A model generated the notes under the pieces. That model worked only from the letters and a program-made list of their open reading frames with translations, was not told where the DNA came from and searched no databases. Of a stretch of 6,641 nt of DNA, positions 5,811 to 6,641 are shown one piece after another (position 1 is the stretch's first letter; each line of letters opens with the position of its first letter). This DNA comes from CAYJIX01 sp964370375. GTDB lineage: Bacteria > Desulfobacterota > Desulfovibrionia > Desulfovibrionales > Desulfovibrionaceae. The DNA is taken from positions 1-6,641 of the forward strand of contig CAYJIX010000093.1 of assembly GCA_964370375.1 (NCBI GenBank), written 5' to 3'. A program made the position numbers and the translations under genes.

Positions 5811-6002
5811 TTAAGCATATGCTAATACTTGCCGCCTCATGTTTAGCTTTTGTTTTTTTGCAGATCTGCATTTTTGTATCTGCCAAATGTTTTTTCGATA
5901 ACAGCAAATAACTGCCACAACTCCTGCGATTATACCCGATAAAACCTTGACAAAAGAACAGCTCCCATACAAAGATACATATTCTGTTTGAGAGGATGAC
6001 AT
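5811..6002 (-). CDS. Possible small single-span membrane protein
   Basis: This ATG-started frame encodes 63 residues. The N-terminal part is short and polar (MSSSQTEYVSLYG). It is followed by a hydrophobic, Gly/Val-rich segment at about 17-35 (FVKVLSGIIAGVVAVICCY) that fits a transmembrane helix, and a strongly basic tail with RKN, KCRSAKKQK and MRRQ that the positive-inside rule would place in the cytoplasm. GAGAGGG on the minus strand lies 5 nt before the ATG, a plausible ribosome binding site. It ends with TAA in the spacer next to the long hairpin element and is divergent from asd, 90 bp away. I recognise no family. It could equally be a chance frame in AT-rich intergenic DNA; the ribosome binding site and the helix-plus-basic-tail pattern are the only support. 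Confidence 0.35.
   Translation of the reverse strand: MSSSQTEYVSLYGSCSFVKVLSGIIAGVVAVICCYRKNIWQIQKCRSAKKQKLNMRRQVLAYA
5947..5976 (+). promoter_or_regulatory. Possible asd promoter
   Basis: A perfect TTGACA (5947-5952) lies 18 bp before a weak AAAGAT (5971-5976), with further AT-rich TACATATT just downstream. Transcription would start near 5983, leaving a leader of about 110 nt before asd. The poor -10 box keeps confidence low. TATTAT (6053-6058) is an alternative -10 but has no -35 at normal spacing. Confidence 0.3.
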
Positions 6003-6015
6003 GTACGCCCTCTCA
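5989..6015. other. Hairpin in the asd leader
   Basis: TGAGAGG (5989-5995) pairs exactly with CCTCTCA (6009-6015) around a 13-nt loop. A T run (6024-6029) starts 8 nt later, too far for a standard terminator. On the minus strand the right arm supplies the GAGAGGG before the possible small membrane protein, so the stem might also mask that ribosome binding site. A nearby 10-bp palindrome TATGCGCATA lies at about 6037-6046. Confidence 0.35.
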
Positions 6016-6092
6016 TGTTTGCCTTTTTTGCGCGCGTATGCGCATATGGGCCTATTATTATTAACCTATAGCCTGTTACATAAGGAAAGGTC

Positions 6093-6641
6093 ATGTCTCA
6101 AAAAAAGCTTGTTGTTGCTGTTGTGGGCGCTACCGGTGCGGTAGGACGGGAAATGCTAAAAACCCTGCATGAACGAAAATTTCCGGCCACAGAAATTATT
6201 CCCTTGGCCTCAGCACGTTCAGCAGGCAATAAGGTAGAGTTTGGCGATGGCGAACTTACCGTGCAAGAACTAACCGAACAGTCCTTTAAGGGCGTTGATA
6301 TTGCTATTTTTTCAGCAGGGGGATCAACCTCAGGCAAGTACGCTCCCCACGCTGTGGCGGCAGGTTGCGTTGTGGTGGACAATTCCAGCCACTGGCGCAT
6401 GGATGACCGTTGCCCCTTGGTGGTGCCTGAAGTCAACGCCGACGCCTTAAACGATCACAACGGCATCATTGCCAACCCCAACTGTTCCACCATTCAAATG
6501 GTGGTGGTGTTAAAGCCCTTGCACGATGTGTCTGCCATTTCGCGCGTTATTGTGTCCTCCTATCAGGCTGTGTCCGGCACGGGCCAAAAAGCCATTGAAG
6601 AGTTGGAAACACAAGTGCGCCAGCTCTTTAGCATGAAAGAT
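6093..6641 (+). CDS. asd: Aspartate-semialdehyde dehydrogenase (5' part, cut by window end)
   Basis: The first 183 residues of a protein normally about 340 long are present. The enzyme reduces aspartyl-4-phosphate to aspartate-4-semialdehyde with NADPH, the branch point to lysine/diaminopimelate, threonine and methionine. The N-terminal nucleotide fold shows VVGATGAVGREML (10-22). ASARSAG (39-45) is the NADP-phosphate loop, IFSAGGSTSGKYAP lies at 72-85 and DNSS at 96-99. The catalytic cysteine is C131 in NPNCSTIQM. SSYQAVSGTG (155-164) carries the active-site Gln158. The C-terminal part with the remaining substrate-binding residues is outside the window. The start ATG at 6093 has AAGGAAAGG (6082-6090), with AAGGA 6 nt upstream, an excellent ribosome binding site. 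No frameshift is seen. The gene opens a new transcription unit after a long intergenic region. Confidence 0.95.
   Translation, partial: MSQKKLVVAVVGATGAVGREMLKTLHERKFPATEIIPLASARSAGNKVEFGDGELTVQELTEQSFKGVDIAIFSAGGSTSGKYAPHAVAAGCVVVDNSSHWRMDDRCPLVVPEVNADALNDHNGIIANPNCSTIQMVVVLKPLHDVSAISRVIVSSYQAVSGTGQKAIEELETQVRQLFSMKD

Noticed and set aside
5705..5911. Plus-strand frame of 68 codons ending in a hydrophobic segment (LILAASCLAFVFLQ)
   Set aside because: It begins at a GTG inside the right arm of the repeat with no ribosome binding site. The hydrophobic end is encoded opposite the better supported minus-strand small ORF. An internal ATG at 5819 has no convincing Shine-Dalgarno sequence.
5836..6020. 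Direct repeat CTCATGTTT at 5836-5844 and 6012-6020, each followed by T-rich sequence and TGC
   Set aside because: Only nine exact bases are shared and the surroundings do not align well; probably chance in AT-rich DNA.
6098..6436. Minus-strand 112-codon frame within asd
   Set aside because: It is antisense to a clear aspartate-semialdehyde dehydrogenase with intact motifs.

Overview
The window reads as chromosomal DNA from a Gram-negative bacterium of moderate GC content. The evidence is a signal-peptide-bearing outer-membrane TonB-dependent receptor and ordinary proteobacterial housekeeping genes. The style of the aspartate-semialdehyde dehydrogenase and of the intergenic palindromic repeat suggests a Desulfovibrio-like (Desulfovibrionaceae) lineage. 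That placement is inference from memory of these families and could not be tested here.

Layout. Positions 22-1493 hold two minus-strand genes: a class U-type Sir2 NAD-dependent deacetylase (GTG start) and, upstream of it, a TrmH-type tRNA Gm18 2'-O-methyltransferase. The trmH start is best placed at an internal ATG at 1493 rather than the TTG at 1511. Positions 1494-2674 are a gene-poor gap of about 1.2 kb with no convincing protein gene. It does contain a good sigma70-like promoter (1936-1965), a run of hairpins with a nested long stem (about 1999-2292), a strong Fur-box-like site (2389-2407) and a 13-bp tandem repeat (2442-2483). Positions 2675-5296 encode an 873-residue TonB-dependent receptor with an unusual Pro/Ala/Glu-rich linker between signal peptide and plug. 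It is followed by a near-perfect intrinsic terminator built on a 36-bp palindrome.

Positions 5297-6092 are mostly non-coding. They contain a 290-bp element with 55-58 nt inverted terminal arms that can fold end to end into one long hairpin (5467-5756, MITE-like or a composite intergenic repeat). They also contain a possible 63-residue single-span membrane protein on the minus strand (5811-6002). From 6093 the window enters the 5' half of asd, which is cut by the window edge.

Working picture. The receptor is probably made under iron limitation through Fur and stands alone, with no inner-membrane transporter or TonB/ExbBD genes in view, so its substrate is not deducible. The other genes are housekeeping or regulatory (tRNA modification, protein deacylation, Asp-family amino-acid and diaminopimelate biosynthesis) and show no functional link to it. 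The most noteworthy items are the Fur-site/long-leader arrangement, the long hairpin element, the promoter without a gene, and the small membrane ORF divergent from asd.
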